A stretch of 33,708 nucleotides of DNA from Bacteroidetes bacterium GWF2_49_14 (GTDB lineage: Bacteria; Bacteroidota; Bacteroidia; Bacteroidales; UBA12481). The position numbers and the translations under genes are program-made. The notes beneath the pieces were generated by a model. It ran no database searches and was not told the origin of the DNA. It saw nothing but the letters and a program-made list of their open reading frames with translations. This document shows positions 16,322 through 24,313 of the stretch, one piece after another (positions within the stretch are counted from its first letter, which is position 1; each line of letters opens with the position of its first letter). The DNA lies in the NCBI GenBank assembly GCA_001769295.1, contig MEOR01000038.1, positions 3,048 to 36,755 of the forward strand, given 5' to 3'.

Positions 16322-19300
16322 CAAGTTCCTTCGATACTGCCCCCCCACCTCAAACAGCGCCTGTGTGATCTGCCCGAGAGAGCAGTATTTGCAGGCTTCC
16401 ATGAGGACTTCAAAAACATTGGTCTGATGAATCGCAGCCTGCCGCACGCGCCGCAGCCATTCCTCTGATTTCTCCCCATTGACAGCCTTATAGCCGACCA
16501 GGGATTCCAACTGCTTTCTTTTTTCATCCTCCGTGGCACGGATCACTTCACCCGGCCTAACAATCGGCGAACCCTTGCTCGAAAGAAAGGTATTGACACC
16601 CATGATCGGGAGCTCGCCTGAATTTTTCATTTTCTCGTAATAGAGGGACTCCTCCTGTATCTGGTTCCGCTGATAATTCCGCTCCATGGCTCCCAGCACC
16701 CCGCCCCGTTCCGAGATCCGGTCAAATTCCGTCATCACAGCCTCCTCAACCAGCTGGGTCAGCTCCTCGATGATAAAGGAACCCTGCAGCGGATTCTGGT
16801 TTCGGGCCAGTCCCAGTTCATGGTTGATGATCAGCTGAATGGCAATGGCCCTGCGCACGGATTCTTCGGTAGGAGTGGTTATCGCTTCGTCATAAGCATT
16901 GGTATGCAGCGAGTTGCAATTGTCGTAAATCGCATACAGGGCCTGCAATGTAGTCCGGATATCGTTAAAATCAATCTCCTGGGCATGTAGCGAACGGCCG
17001 GAAGTTTGAATGTGATACTTCAGCATCTGCGAGCGCTCGTTGCCTCCATACCGATACCGTATGGTCTTGGCCCAGATGATCCGGGCCACACGCCCGATCA
17101 CCGAAAACTCAGGATCGAGGCCGTTCGAGAAGAAGAAGGATAGGTTCGGGGCAAATTCATCGATCTTCATTCCCCTCGCCAGATAATATTCAACGTAGGT
17201 AAAGCCATTGGAAAGGGTCAGCGCCAGCTGCGTTACCGGGTTGGCCCCGGCCTCCGCGATATGATATCCGGAGATGGAAACCGAATAGAAATTCCGCACC
17301 TTTTCCCGTATAAAGAACTCCTGCACGTCACCCATCAGCTTAAGGGAAAAATCGGTTGAAAAAAGACAGGTATTCTGCGCCTGGTCCTCTTTCAGGATGT
17401 CGGCCTGCAGCGTCCCCCGAAGGGTGCACAGGGTCTCCTTCCGGATCCGCTGGTAAACACCGGGAGGCAGCACCTCGTCGCCGGTTATTCCGAGTAATAA
17501 CAATCCCGAACCGTCGTGTCCGTCGGGAAGCTCTCCGCGATAGGACGGCACCTCCACTCCTGACTTCTTATATTTACTCCTGACCTTTTTCTTAACTTCC
17601 TCAGCGATCCCCAGTCTGATAATCTCCTTCTCGCACGCCTGGTCGATCGCCGTGTTGACAAAAAAGGCGGCCAGGATCGGAGCCGGTCCGTTGATGGTCA
17701 TAGATACCGATGTACGCGGATCAAGCAGGTCGAATCCGGAATAGAGACGTTTGGAATCATCCAGGGTACAGACGGACACCCCGCTGTTGCCCACCTTACC
17801 GTATATATCTTTTCTGGTTTCCGGATCTTGTCCGTACAGAGTAACTGAATCATAGGCAGTTGACAGTCTTTTACCCTTCTGCCCGGCCGACAGGTAATGA
17901 AATCTCCGGTTCGTCCGTTCCGGTCCGCCCTCCCCGGCAAACATGCGGGTAGGATCCTCCATCTCCCGTTTGAAAGGATAAACACCCGCTGCATAGGGAA
18001 ACTCCCCAGGCACATTCTCGAGCAACGCCCAGCGAACCAGGTCGCCCCAGTCATGTGTTTTGGGCAGGCTCACCTTGGGTATCCTGATGTGTGACAGGGA
18101 CTCGGTATGTGTTGATATCTGAACATCGGAACCCCGCACGGTAAAGGTGTAAACCGGCCCTTCCAGGGCCTTCTTTTTATCTTCCCAATGCTCCAGCCAG
18201 CTTTGCACATCTCCGTCCACCAGCTTCCGTGCCGTTTCGCACTGCTTATTCAATCCGGCCAGTTCGGCTGAATCCGGATGTTCTTCCGCAACAATGCGGG
18301 CCGATTCATTCAGCACATACCAGCGCCGTGCTTTCTCAGCCTGTGACTCCGCACGCCTGTTGTAATTTCGGATGGTTTCGGCGATTTCCGACAGGTATCG
18401 AACCCTTTTCCCCGGGATTATCTCCATTTTTGAATCTGATGCAGGGAGCGGCGATCCGGCCGAGAAATCCTTTGAAGTCTTTACAAGTAACTGGTTAACA
18501 ACTGCTTCGAACAATGAATTAACTCCGGGGTCGTTGAATTGCGAGGCAATGGTTCCATAAACCGGCATGGCCGACGGGTCCACATCGAATTGCCCGCGGT
18601 TGCGCTGGAACTGTTTCTTAACATCACGCAGGGCATCGAGGGCTCCCGGTTTATCGAACTTATTGAGAGCCACCAGGTCGGAGAAATCGAGCATGTCGAT
18701 CTTCTCCAGCTGGGTGGCTGCACCGTACTCAGGCGTCATTACGTAGAGGGAAACGTCGGCATAATCGGTTACTTCGGAGTCCGACTGGCCGATACCGGAT
18801 GTTTCGAGGATAATGAGATCAAAGCCGGCATAACCCGCCACACAGAGCACATCTGAAATATGTGCGGGAAGGGCCAGGTGTGACTGCCGGGTAGCCATGG
18901 ACCGCATAAAGATTCCCGCCTGATGAATGGAGTTCATCCGGATGCGGTCGCCAAGGAGGGCTCCGCCTGTCCGGCGTTTGGTGGGATCCACTGAGAAGAT
19001 TGCGAGTTTCAGCTCAGGCCGGGCCAGCTTGAATCGCCGTACAAGTTCGTCCACCAGGGACGATTTGCCGGCACCGCCTGTCCCGGTCACGCCCAGTATC
19101 GGCGGATGCATGCAATTGTTCTGGTCCCGGATCTGCTGCAGCACCGGCGCGGCCACATCGGAGTGATTCTCGATGGAAGAGATCATGGAAGCGAGGGCGG
19201 TGAAACTGCCTGATTGGATATTTTCAGGGGCTGCGGGACGGTTTCCCAACGGATAATCCGACTGCTTGACCAGTAGGCTGATCATACCCATGAGGCCAAG

Positions 19301-19690
19301 TACACGGCCGTCATCCGGAGAAAATATTTTTGTAATGCCTTTTTTTTCAAGCTGATAGATCTCTTCCGGAAGAATCACCCCTCCCCCGCCTCCGAATATC
19401 CGGATATGCGAGGCCCCGTTCTGGTCGAGCAGTTCGCGCATGTATTCGAAGAACTCCATGTGGCCGCCCTGGTAACTGGTGATGGCGACAGCCTGAACAT
19501 CTTCCTGGATCGCGCTATCCACGATCTCTGCTACCGACCGGTTATGGCCTAGATGAATCACTTCCACCCCGGACTGCTGGATAATCCGTCGCATGATATT
19601 AATGGCGGCATCGTGACCGTCGAACAGCGACGAAGCAGTGATGATCCGCACCGGATTGACCGGCTGGTACAGGGTTCCTTCTTCTTTCAT
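16319..19690 (-). CDS. icmF: Fused isobutyryl-CoA mutase (IcmF)
   Basis: IcmF is a cobalamin-dependent mutase that interconverts isobutyryl-CoA and n-butyryl-CoA, with a G-protein chaperone domain fused in. All three parts are visible in 1123 residues. The N-terminal B12-binding domain (about 13-145) has His26 in [13 protein letters not shown] as lower axial ligand. The MeaB-like GTPase (about 190-430) has P-loop GTGGAGKSS (203-211), [20 protein letters not shown] and NKFD (343-346). The C-terminal mutase barrel (about 545-1115) includes [13 protein letters not shown] and [14 protein letters not shown]. Separate-subunit methylmalonyl-CoA mutases lack the central GTPase. Substrate choice (isobutyryl-, isovaleryl/pivalyl- or methylmalonyl-CoA) cannot be settled by eye, but the order is that of IcmF. 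It is the last gene of the acyl-CoA operon, six bases after the dehydrogenase. Confidence 0.94.
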   Translation of the reverse strand: MKEEGTLYQPVNPVRIITASSLFDGHDAAINIMRRIIQQSGVEVIHLGHNRSVAEIVDSAIQEDVQAVAITSYQGGHMEFFEYMRELLDQNGASHIRIFGGGGGVILPEEIYQLEKKGITKIFSPDDGRVLGLMGMISLLVKQSDYPLGNRPAAPENIQSGSFTALASMISSIENHSDVAAPVLQQIRDQNNCMHPPILGVTGTGGAGKSSLVDELVRRFKLARPELKLAIFSVDPTKRRTGGALLGDRIRMNSIHQAGIFMRSMATRQSHLALPAHISDVLCVAGYAGFDLIILETSGIGQSDSEVTDYADVSLYVMTPEYGAATQLEKIDMLDFSDLVALNKFDKPGALDALRDVKKQFQRNRGQFDVDPSAMPVYGTIASQFNDPGVNSLFEAVVNQLLVKTSKDFSAGSPLPASDSKMEIIPGKRVRYLSEIAETIRNYNRRAESQAEKARRWYVLNESARIVAEEHPDSAELAGLNKQCETARKLVDGDVQSWLEHWEDKKKALEGPVYTFTVRGSDVQISTHTESLSHIRIPKVSLPKTHDWGDLVRWALLENVPGEFPYAAGVYPFKREMEDPTRMFAGEGGPERTNRRFHYLSAGQKGKRLSTAYDSVTLYGQDPETRKDIYGKVGNSGVSVCTLDDSKRLYSGFDLLDPRTSVSMTINGPAPILAAFFVNTAIDQACEKEIIRLGIAEEVKKKVRSKYKKSGVEVPSYRGELPDGHDGSGLLLLGITGDEVLPPGVYQRIRKETLCTLRGTLQADILKEDQAQNTCLFSTDFSLKLMGDVQEFFIREKVRNFYSVSISGYHIAEAGANPVTQLALTLSNGFTYVEYYLARGMKIDEFAPNLSFFFSNGLDPEFSVIGRVARIIWAKTIRYRYGGNERSQMLKYHIQTSGRSLHAQEIDFNDIRTTLQALYAIYDNCNSLHTNAYDEAITTPTEESVRRAIAIQLIINHELGLARNQNPLQGSFIIEELTQLVEEAVMTEFDRISERGGVLGAMERNYQRNQIQEESLYYEKMKNSGELPIMGVNTFLSSKGSPIVRPGEVIRATEDEKRKQLESLVGYKAVNGEKSEEWLRRVRQAAIHQTNVFEVLMEACKYCSLGQITQALFEVGGQYRRNL

Positions 19691-19696
19691 TCAGGG

Positions 19697-20839
19697 TTAC
19701 TCCGTGAGTAAAGATCTGGAAATGACTATTTTTTGTATCTCTGAGGTTCCTTCGTAGATCTGGGTAAGCTTGGCCTCGCGCATCAATCTTTCCACGTGAT
19801 AATCGGCCACGTAACCATAGCCGCCATGTATCTGGACCGCTTCGGTGGTCACCTCCATGGCCGAATCGGCGGCATACTGTTTGGCCATTGCGCTGGCGAT
19901 ACCGTAATTCTGGTTCTGATCCTTAAGCCAGGCTGCTTTCAGGCAGAAGTAGCGGGCAGCCTCAATCTTCACGGCCATATCAGAGAGTTTAAATGCAACA
20001 GCCTGGTGCTGGCTGATCGGCTTGCCGAAAGCTTTTCGCTCCTTGGAATATTGCAGTGCCCTTTCGAATGCCCCGGATGCGATACCCAGCGCCTGTGAGG
20101 CGATCCCGATGCGACCGCCGTCGAGGGTGCGCATGGCAAACTTAAAGCCGAAACCGTCCTCGCCGATCCGGTTCTCCTTGGGCACCACCACATCGGTAAA
20201 CATCACCGAATGTGTATCGGAACTTCGCATCCCCATCTTCTCCTCATGCGGCCCCAGGGTGATTCCCGGGGTATACTTTTCTACAATCAGTGCATTGATT
20301 CCATGATGCCCCTTCTCCCGGTCGGTTTGTGCGATGACGAGGTATATAGAGGCGCAGTTTGCATTGGTGATCCAGTTTTTGGTGCCGTTCAGCAAATAAT
20401 GGTCGCCCATGTCCACGGCGGTGGTTCTTTGCGAAGTGGCATCTGAACCGGCTTCCGGCTCCGAAAGCAGGAAGGCTCCGAGCTTTTCGCCCCGGGCCAG
20501 GGGTTTTAGGTATTTCTGCTTCTGTTCTTCCGTGCCGTATATCTCCAGTCCCCAGCAAACCAATGAGTTGTTTACCGACATGATGACTCCTGCCGCAGCG
20601 TCCACCTTGCTGATCTCCTCCATGGCCAGAACATAGGAGATCGTATCCATCCCGCCTCCGTCATATTCAGGACTCACCATCATTCCCATGAAACCAAGCT
20701 CGGCCAGCGCCTTAACCTGCTGATCGGGGAAAATGGCATGTTTATCACGATAGTTGACTTCGGGCAGGAGCTCCCGGCGTGCAAAATCCCGGGCTGCATC
20801 CCGGATCATCAGTTGTTCTTCGGAGAATGTAAAGTCCAT
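19697..20839 (-). CDS. Acyl-CoA dehydrogenase, short/branched-chain type
   Basis: A 380-residue FAD enzyme that introduces the alpha-beta double bond into acyl-CoA and passes electrons to ETF. The family signatures are present: [12 protein letters not shown] (FAD/substrate loop), [32 protein letters not shown], and the C-terminal [34 protein letters not shown] with catalytic Glu363 in YEGT as in butyryl-CoA dehydrogenases. Length and catalytic Glu position fit the short-chain class, so butyryl-CoA is the likely substrate, supplied by the adjacent IcmF. It sits six bases from both neighbours. No etfAB genes are in the window. The exact chain-length preference is inference. Confidence 0.93.
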   Translation of the reverse strand: MDFTFSEEQLMIRDAARDFARRELLPEVNYRDKHAIFPDQQVKALAELGFMGMMVSPEYDGGGMDTISYVLAMEEISKVDAAAGVIMSVNNSLVCWGLEIYGTEEQKQKYLKPLARGEKLGAFLLSEPEAGSDATSQRTTAVDMGDHYLLNGTKNWITNANCASIYLVIAQTDREKGHHGINALIVEKYTPGITLGPHEEKMGMRSSDTHSVMFTDVVVPKENRIGEDGFGFKFAMRTLDGGRIGIASQALGIASGAFERALQYSKERKAFGKPISQHQAVAFKLSDMAVKIEAARYFCLKAAWLKDQNQNYGIASAMAKQYAADSAMEVTTEAVQIHGGYGYVADYHVERLMREAKLTQIYEGTSEIQKIVISRSLLTE

Positions 20840-20845
20840 GTTTTA

Positions 20846-22087
20846 TCAGGGTTTTTTATATAAGATAGCTACTACTGTTTTATCATCACCGCCCATATTT
20901 ACGGTTAATCCAAACGGACGATCTGAATGTATTCTGATTTGCGAATCACCGGCGCGGCCGGTAAGCTGTTCCCAGATGGTGACTGCCTGGTGTACTCCGG
21001 TGGCACCCGTTGGATGTCCCCATCCGATCAGTCCGCCGGTGGTGTTGAACGGAATCCTGCCCATCCGGGATGTGTGCCCGGCCAAGATAAACTCGCCTCC
21101 ATGCCCGGGCTTCGCCAGTCCCATGGCCTCAATGGCCAGTACGGCGGCGATTGTAAAGCAGTCGTGCGTTTCAACCGTTCCAACCTGGTCAATTGTGATT
21201 CCTGCTCGCTCAAGGACTTGTCTGACTGCCTCTTTTATGGTGGATACGACGGTCAGGTCAGCCGGCGGTTTCGTAATGTCCTCCTCAACCTGGGCCCAGG
21301 CAACCACTTCAACGGCCTGTTCCCGGGGGATCCCCGCCCGTTTCAGTCCCTCTTCGGATAAAATGGCAATAGCAGATGCGCCATCTGATACTTTCGAACA
21401 GTCGAATACATTCAGGTGATCCACAAAGGAGCGGCCATCAGGCTCGCTCAATCCAAGGGCATCGAGATCGCCGGTGCTATTGTGGTATTCCTGAGCGGTC
21501 GGGCACAGCCGTGCGTTCTCGATCATATTCCTGAACCAGCGCGCCATGCCCTGCCGTGCCGTTTCCCTGCCATACCGGTCAAAATAGGCCCCGGCCCGGT
21601 TGCTGAACTGCCCCGGGAAAAAATAGGCATGACCCGCTTTCCGGTCGGGATACCACCCGGCGCCCGCTAAAATATCGGCCCCATAAATGGCTTTCACGGA
21701 ATTCTGAACCTCAACGCCCAGGGCAAGCACCACCTCGGCCGACTCGGCGAGGACTGCACGTATCCCCGCAGTCAGCGCCAGTCCACCCGAGGCACATGCG
21801 CCTTCTACACGGGTAGCCGGCTTATACCGGAGTGCCTCGTCAATCATCGGGATAAATCCGCCCAGATGAGCCTGGCGGTTGAACCGCGAGGCCATGAAGT
21901 TGCCGATCACGCATTCGTCCACAGTAACGGCACCGCCTATTTGAGCCAGTGTCCCATTCCCGGCTTCCTTTATGTAAAGTTCCAGGCCCGGCCTCACTTT
22001 TTTGGGATTAAACTCTTTCCGGCCTGTTCCCAGCGAGATCGTGTTGTATCCGCCGGTCATATAAACTTTTCGTCTCAGATTACTCAT
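20846..22087 (-). CDS. Thiolase, SCP2/HDCF type
   Basis: A 413-residue thiolase that would cleave 3-ketoacyl-CoA or condense acetyl-CoA units. The nucleophilic Cys98 is in VEGACASGGLAL, the ETHDCFT motif is the HDCF form rather than the NEAF form of classical thiolases, and GWGHPTGATG supplies the third catalytic His. The usual C-terminal CxG motif is absent: the end reads TVNMGGDDKTVV. This combination is characteristic of the SCP2-thiolase group, in which the HDCF Cys is thought to replace the missing C-terminal Cys. In this operon it would convert acetoacetyl-CoA (or a branched analogue) to acetyl-CoA. The stop is six bases before the dehydrogenase gene. Confidence 0.9.
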   Translation of the reverse strand: MSNLRRKVYMTGGYNTISLGTGRKEFNPKKVRPGLELYIKEAGNGTLAQIGGAVTVDECVIGNFMASRFNRQAHLGGFIPMIDEALRYKPATRVEGACASGGLALTAGIRAVLAESAEVVLALGVEVQNSVKAIYGADILAGAGWYPDRKAGHAYFFPGQFSNRAGAYFDRYGRETARQGMARWFRNMIENARLCPTAQEYHNSTGDLDALGLSEPDGRSFVDHLNVFDCSKVSDGASAIAILSEEGLKRAGIPREQAVEVVAWAQVEEDITKPPADLTVVSTIKEAVRQVLERAGITIDQVGTVETHDCFTIAAVLAIEAMGLAKPGHGGEFILAGHTSRMGRIPFNTTGGLIGWGHPTGATGVHQAVTIWEQLTGRAGDSQIRIHSDRPFGLTVNMGGDDKTVVAILYKKP

Positions 22088-22093
22088 GTCAGG

Positions 22094-23419
22094 CTAATTG
22101 AAATATTCATTAATCGGACCGTATGCATGGAAAAATCCGGTCTTTAAAACAGTATTCACATCATCGGCCGATTGAGCCACACCGCTATTGACCAGCAGCT
22201 CGCCAATGAGGCGCGACTGCCTGCCGTAAGCCGACGCAAGCCTGGCGCCATGAGAATCCATGCCCTTCAGGCGGGCAAAAAAAGCGGAGAGTTTTTCAGC
22301 CTTGTCGGGTGCGAAATTTACTTCCTTCCAGGTCAGGCCGGGCAGTTCGCCGATCAATGCCTTTACCGCTTCATCCAGCGGTGCAGTTGACTCATAAACT
22401 CCGGTTACGGGATTCACGATGGCAACCGGCCTCCCTTTTTCATATTTAAAGAAACCGTCTTTCTGTGACCCATCGGAGAATTGACCGCCCCGTACCCCTT
22501 TCTCAAGAAGGGCATCCAGGAACGGACTGTGAAGATCCTCATCAGGAAGGAACGGATTCATCACCTGCATGATATAGATAACCACATCAACACCCACATA
22601 ATCAATTAGCTGGAAGATACCCATAGGCCTGAGCAGAAACTCCTGGCTCACTCGGTTGACGAACCAGATTGCCTGCTGCAGCGGCATGGTTTCAGCCATT
22701 TTCTCAGCTGTTTGGATCGCCCAGAGGGCATCCCGCATGAAATGGCCATTACCGATAAACCCGGCATGATCATTTGACGGGACCACCACTTTCCTCAGGT
22801 TTTTGGCATACATCCGGGCAAACTCAACAAGTTCCGGAAGCGTGTTTTTTCCGGGGATCAGTTCAACCAGCTTCTGAACGGCAGGTGGATTGTAAAAATG
22901 AAACCCGATAACTGCGCCATTCAGTCCGGCCTGTTCATCGAGACGGCTGATCGGAATGGAGGAGGTATTGGTAAAAAACCAGGTCTTCCCGCCACCCTGC
23001 TGTGCGATCTCGCTCAGCACCGGCACTTTTACGGATGGGTCTTCCTTGATGGCCTCAAAAACCATCGTGGATCCCCAGGCATCGGAAAGATGCGTGGAAG
23101 TACTCACCAAACCGAGAACATCTTCCACATAGGCTGATATTATGTCGCCGTTCTCAACCAGGTCAGGCCGGTCGGCATACACTCTCCTAAGCCATACCAT
23201 CTTCTTCTCGGCGGCCTTCAGCACCTGGGAACGCAGGTACCTGATCAGGCCGCGGAGCCCCTCCGGAGAGAGGTCAATGGCCCAGAGCTCCATTTTCTGC
23301 CCCTTGTTCTGAAGGAGCTGATCTGCCATCTCCATAGCCGTGAGCAGCAGGATGCCGCTCCCCATCTTACCGGCAGCTCCCAGTACGGAGACTTTCTGCA
23401 ATCGTTCGCAATAGTCCAT
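22094..23419 (-). CDS. 3-hydroxyacyl-CoA dehydrogenase, long form
   Basis: An NAD-dependent enzyme that oxidises 3-hydroxyacyl-CoA to 3-ketoacyl-CoA. The N-terminal Rossmann motif is VSVLGAAGKMGSGI (about 11-24), one residue longer than the usual GAGxMG loop. The catalytic elements are present in order: MVFEAIKED (Glu), TNTSSIPIS (Ser), GFHFYNPPAVQKLVELI (His and Asn). The C-terminal helical domain starts near 225 (NDHAGFIGNGHFMRDAL). At 441 residues it is much longer than the roughly 280-residue short form; the last 120 residues (VNPVTGVYESTAPLDEAVKA onward) are an extra domain I do not recognise. It sits six bases upstream of the thiolase and 31 bases after the hydratase gene. Confidence 0.9.
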   Translation of the reverse strand: MDYCERLQKVSVLGAAGKMGSGILLLTAMEMADQLLQNKGQKMELWAIDLSPEGLRGLIRYLRSQVLKAAEKKMVWLRRVYADRPDLVENGDIISAYVEDVLGLVSTSTHLSDAWGSTMVFEAIKEDPSVKVPVLSEIAQQGGGKTWFFTNTSSIPISRLDEQAGLNGAVIGFHFYNPPAVQKLVELIPGKNTLPELVEFARMYAKNLRKVVVPSNDHAGFIGNGHFMRDALWAIQTAEKMAETMPLQQAIWFVNRVSQEFLLRPMGIFQLIDYVGVDVVIYIMQVMNPFLPDEDLHSPFLDALLEKGVRGGQFSDGSQKDGFFKYEKGRPVAIVNPVTGVYESTAPLDEAVKALIGELPGLTWKEVNFAPDKAEKLSAFFARLKGMDSHGARLASAYGRQSRLIGELLVNSGVAQSADDVNTVLKTGFFHAYGPINEYFN

Positions 23420-23450
23420 GTATGATTCTTATTTTGTTTTCATTTCCAGG

Positions 23451-24230
23451 TCAGAATTGACTCTCCCAGCTGGGCTTCCGCTTTTCAAGAAAAGCCTTCA
23501 TTCCTTCAATACCTTCATCCTCAAATAGTTCTGCAAATGCGTCCTTCTCCATGTCGAGAGCCTTCTGGAATTCCATGTCGATACCCTTCCGGAGCAGGTA
23601 TTTGGCAGCCTTGATGGCTTTGGGACCGCGTGATGCCAGCTTTCCGGCCAGCTCCAGAACATCGGCCATCAGTTTATCCGGTTCCGAAACCGACGAAACC
23701 AGGCCAACGCGTTTGGCTTCGGCCGCATCGAAGCTCTGTCCCGATAAAATCCATCGTAGGGCATTCCCGAGTCCGATAAGCCTTGATAACCGCTGCGTTC
23801 CGGCATAGCCCGGCACCAGTCCGAGATTCACTTCCGGCTGTCCGAAAAGGGCCTTTTCGGAGGCAATCCGGATATCGCAGGCCATAGCCAGCTCACATCC
23901 TCCACCCAGCGCATACCCGTTGACGGCAGCGATTACCGGGATATGGAGCTCTTCGATCATGAGGAAAGTCTGCTGGCCTTTCTCCGAGAACCGCCGTGCC
24001 CCTTCCGGACCCAGTTTCGACATCTCGGCAATGTCGGCGCCGGCAGCAAAGGCTTTTCCTTCGCCGGTAATCACGAGAACCCGGAACGGTTCATCGGTAA
24101 TAATATAATCGAGATAGTCGATCAGCTCGGAGAAAAAATCGGAATTCAGGGCGTTGAGAGATTCAGGACGACTGATGGTGAGTACCTCCACCTGCCCGAA
24201 CCGTTGGGTTTTCAATATTTTATAAGCCAT
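23451..24230 (-). CDS. Enoyl-CoA hydratase/crotonase
   Basis: A 259-residue crotonase-fold enzyme that hydrates crotonyl-CoA (or another 2-enoyl-CoA) to the 3-hydroxyacyl-CoA. The oxyanion-hole loop is AFAAGADI (about 60-67), with the second peptide NH in ALGGGCELAMACD (108-119). The two catalytic acids are Glu113 (GGCELA) and Glu133 (QPEVNLGLVPGYAG). C-terminal MKAFLEKRKP is typical. It is the first gene of the operon and lies just downstream of a plausible promoter at 24274-24305. Isomerase or dehydratase family members look similar, but two catalytic Glu residues and the operon context favour a hydratase. Confidence 0.94.
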   Translation of the reverse strand: MAYKILKTQRFGQVEVLTISRPESLNALNSDFFSELIDYLDYIITDEPFRVLVITGEGKAFAAGADIAEMSKLGPEGARRFSEKGQQTFLMIEELHIPVIAAVNGYALGGGCELAMACDIRIASEKALFGQPEVNLGLVPGYAGTQRLSRLIGLGNALRWILSGQSFDAAEAKRVGLVSSVSEPDKLMADVLELAGKLASRGPKAIKAAKYLLRKGIDMEFQKALDMEKDAFAELFEDEGIEGMKAFLEKRKPSWESQF

Positions 24231-24273
24231 AATCAGGGTAATTAGGTTAGCAATTCAACCGGTGTTGTTGGTT

Positions 24274-24305
24274 GTAATTTAACACAATTATTGAAACCCC
24301 GCAAA
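24274..24305 (-). promoter_or_regulatory. Candidate promoter of the acyl-CoA operon
   Basis: On the minus strand TTTG (24302-24305) is followed by exactly 20 bases and TAAATTAC (24274-24281), close to the Bacteroidota consensus TTTG-N20-TAnnTTTG. The start of transcription would be about 40 bases before the crotonase ATG. Confidence 0.45.
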
Positions 24306-24313
24306 CAGGTACT

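Noticed and set aside
16104-16427. 107-residue ORF across the REP pair
   Set aside because: It translates REP and period-8 repeats and then runs antisense into icmF; no coding signal.
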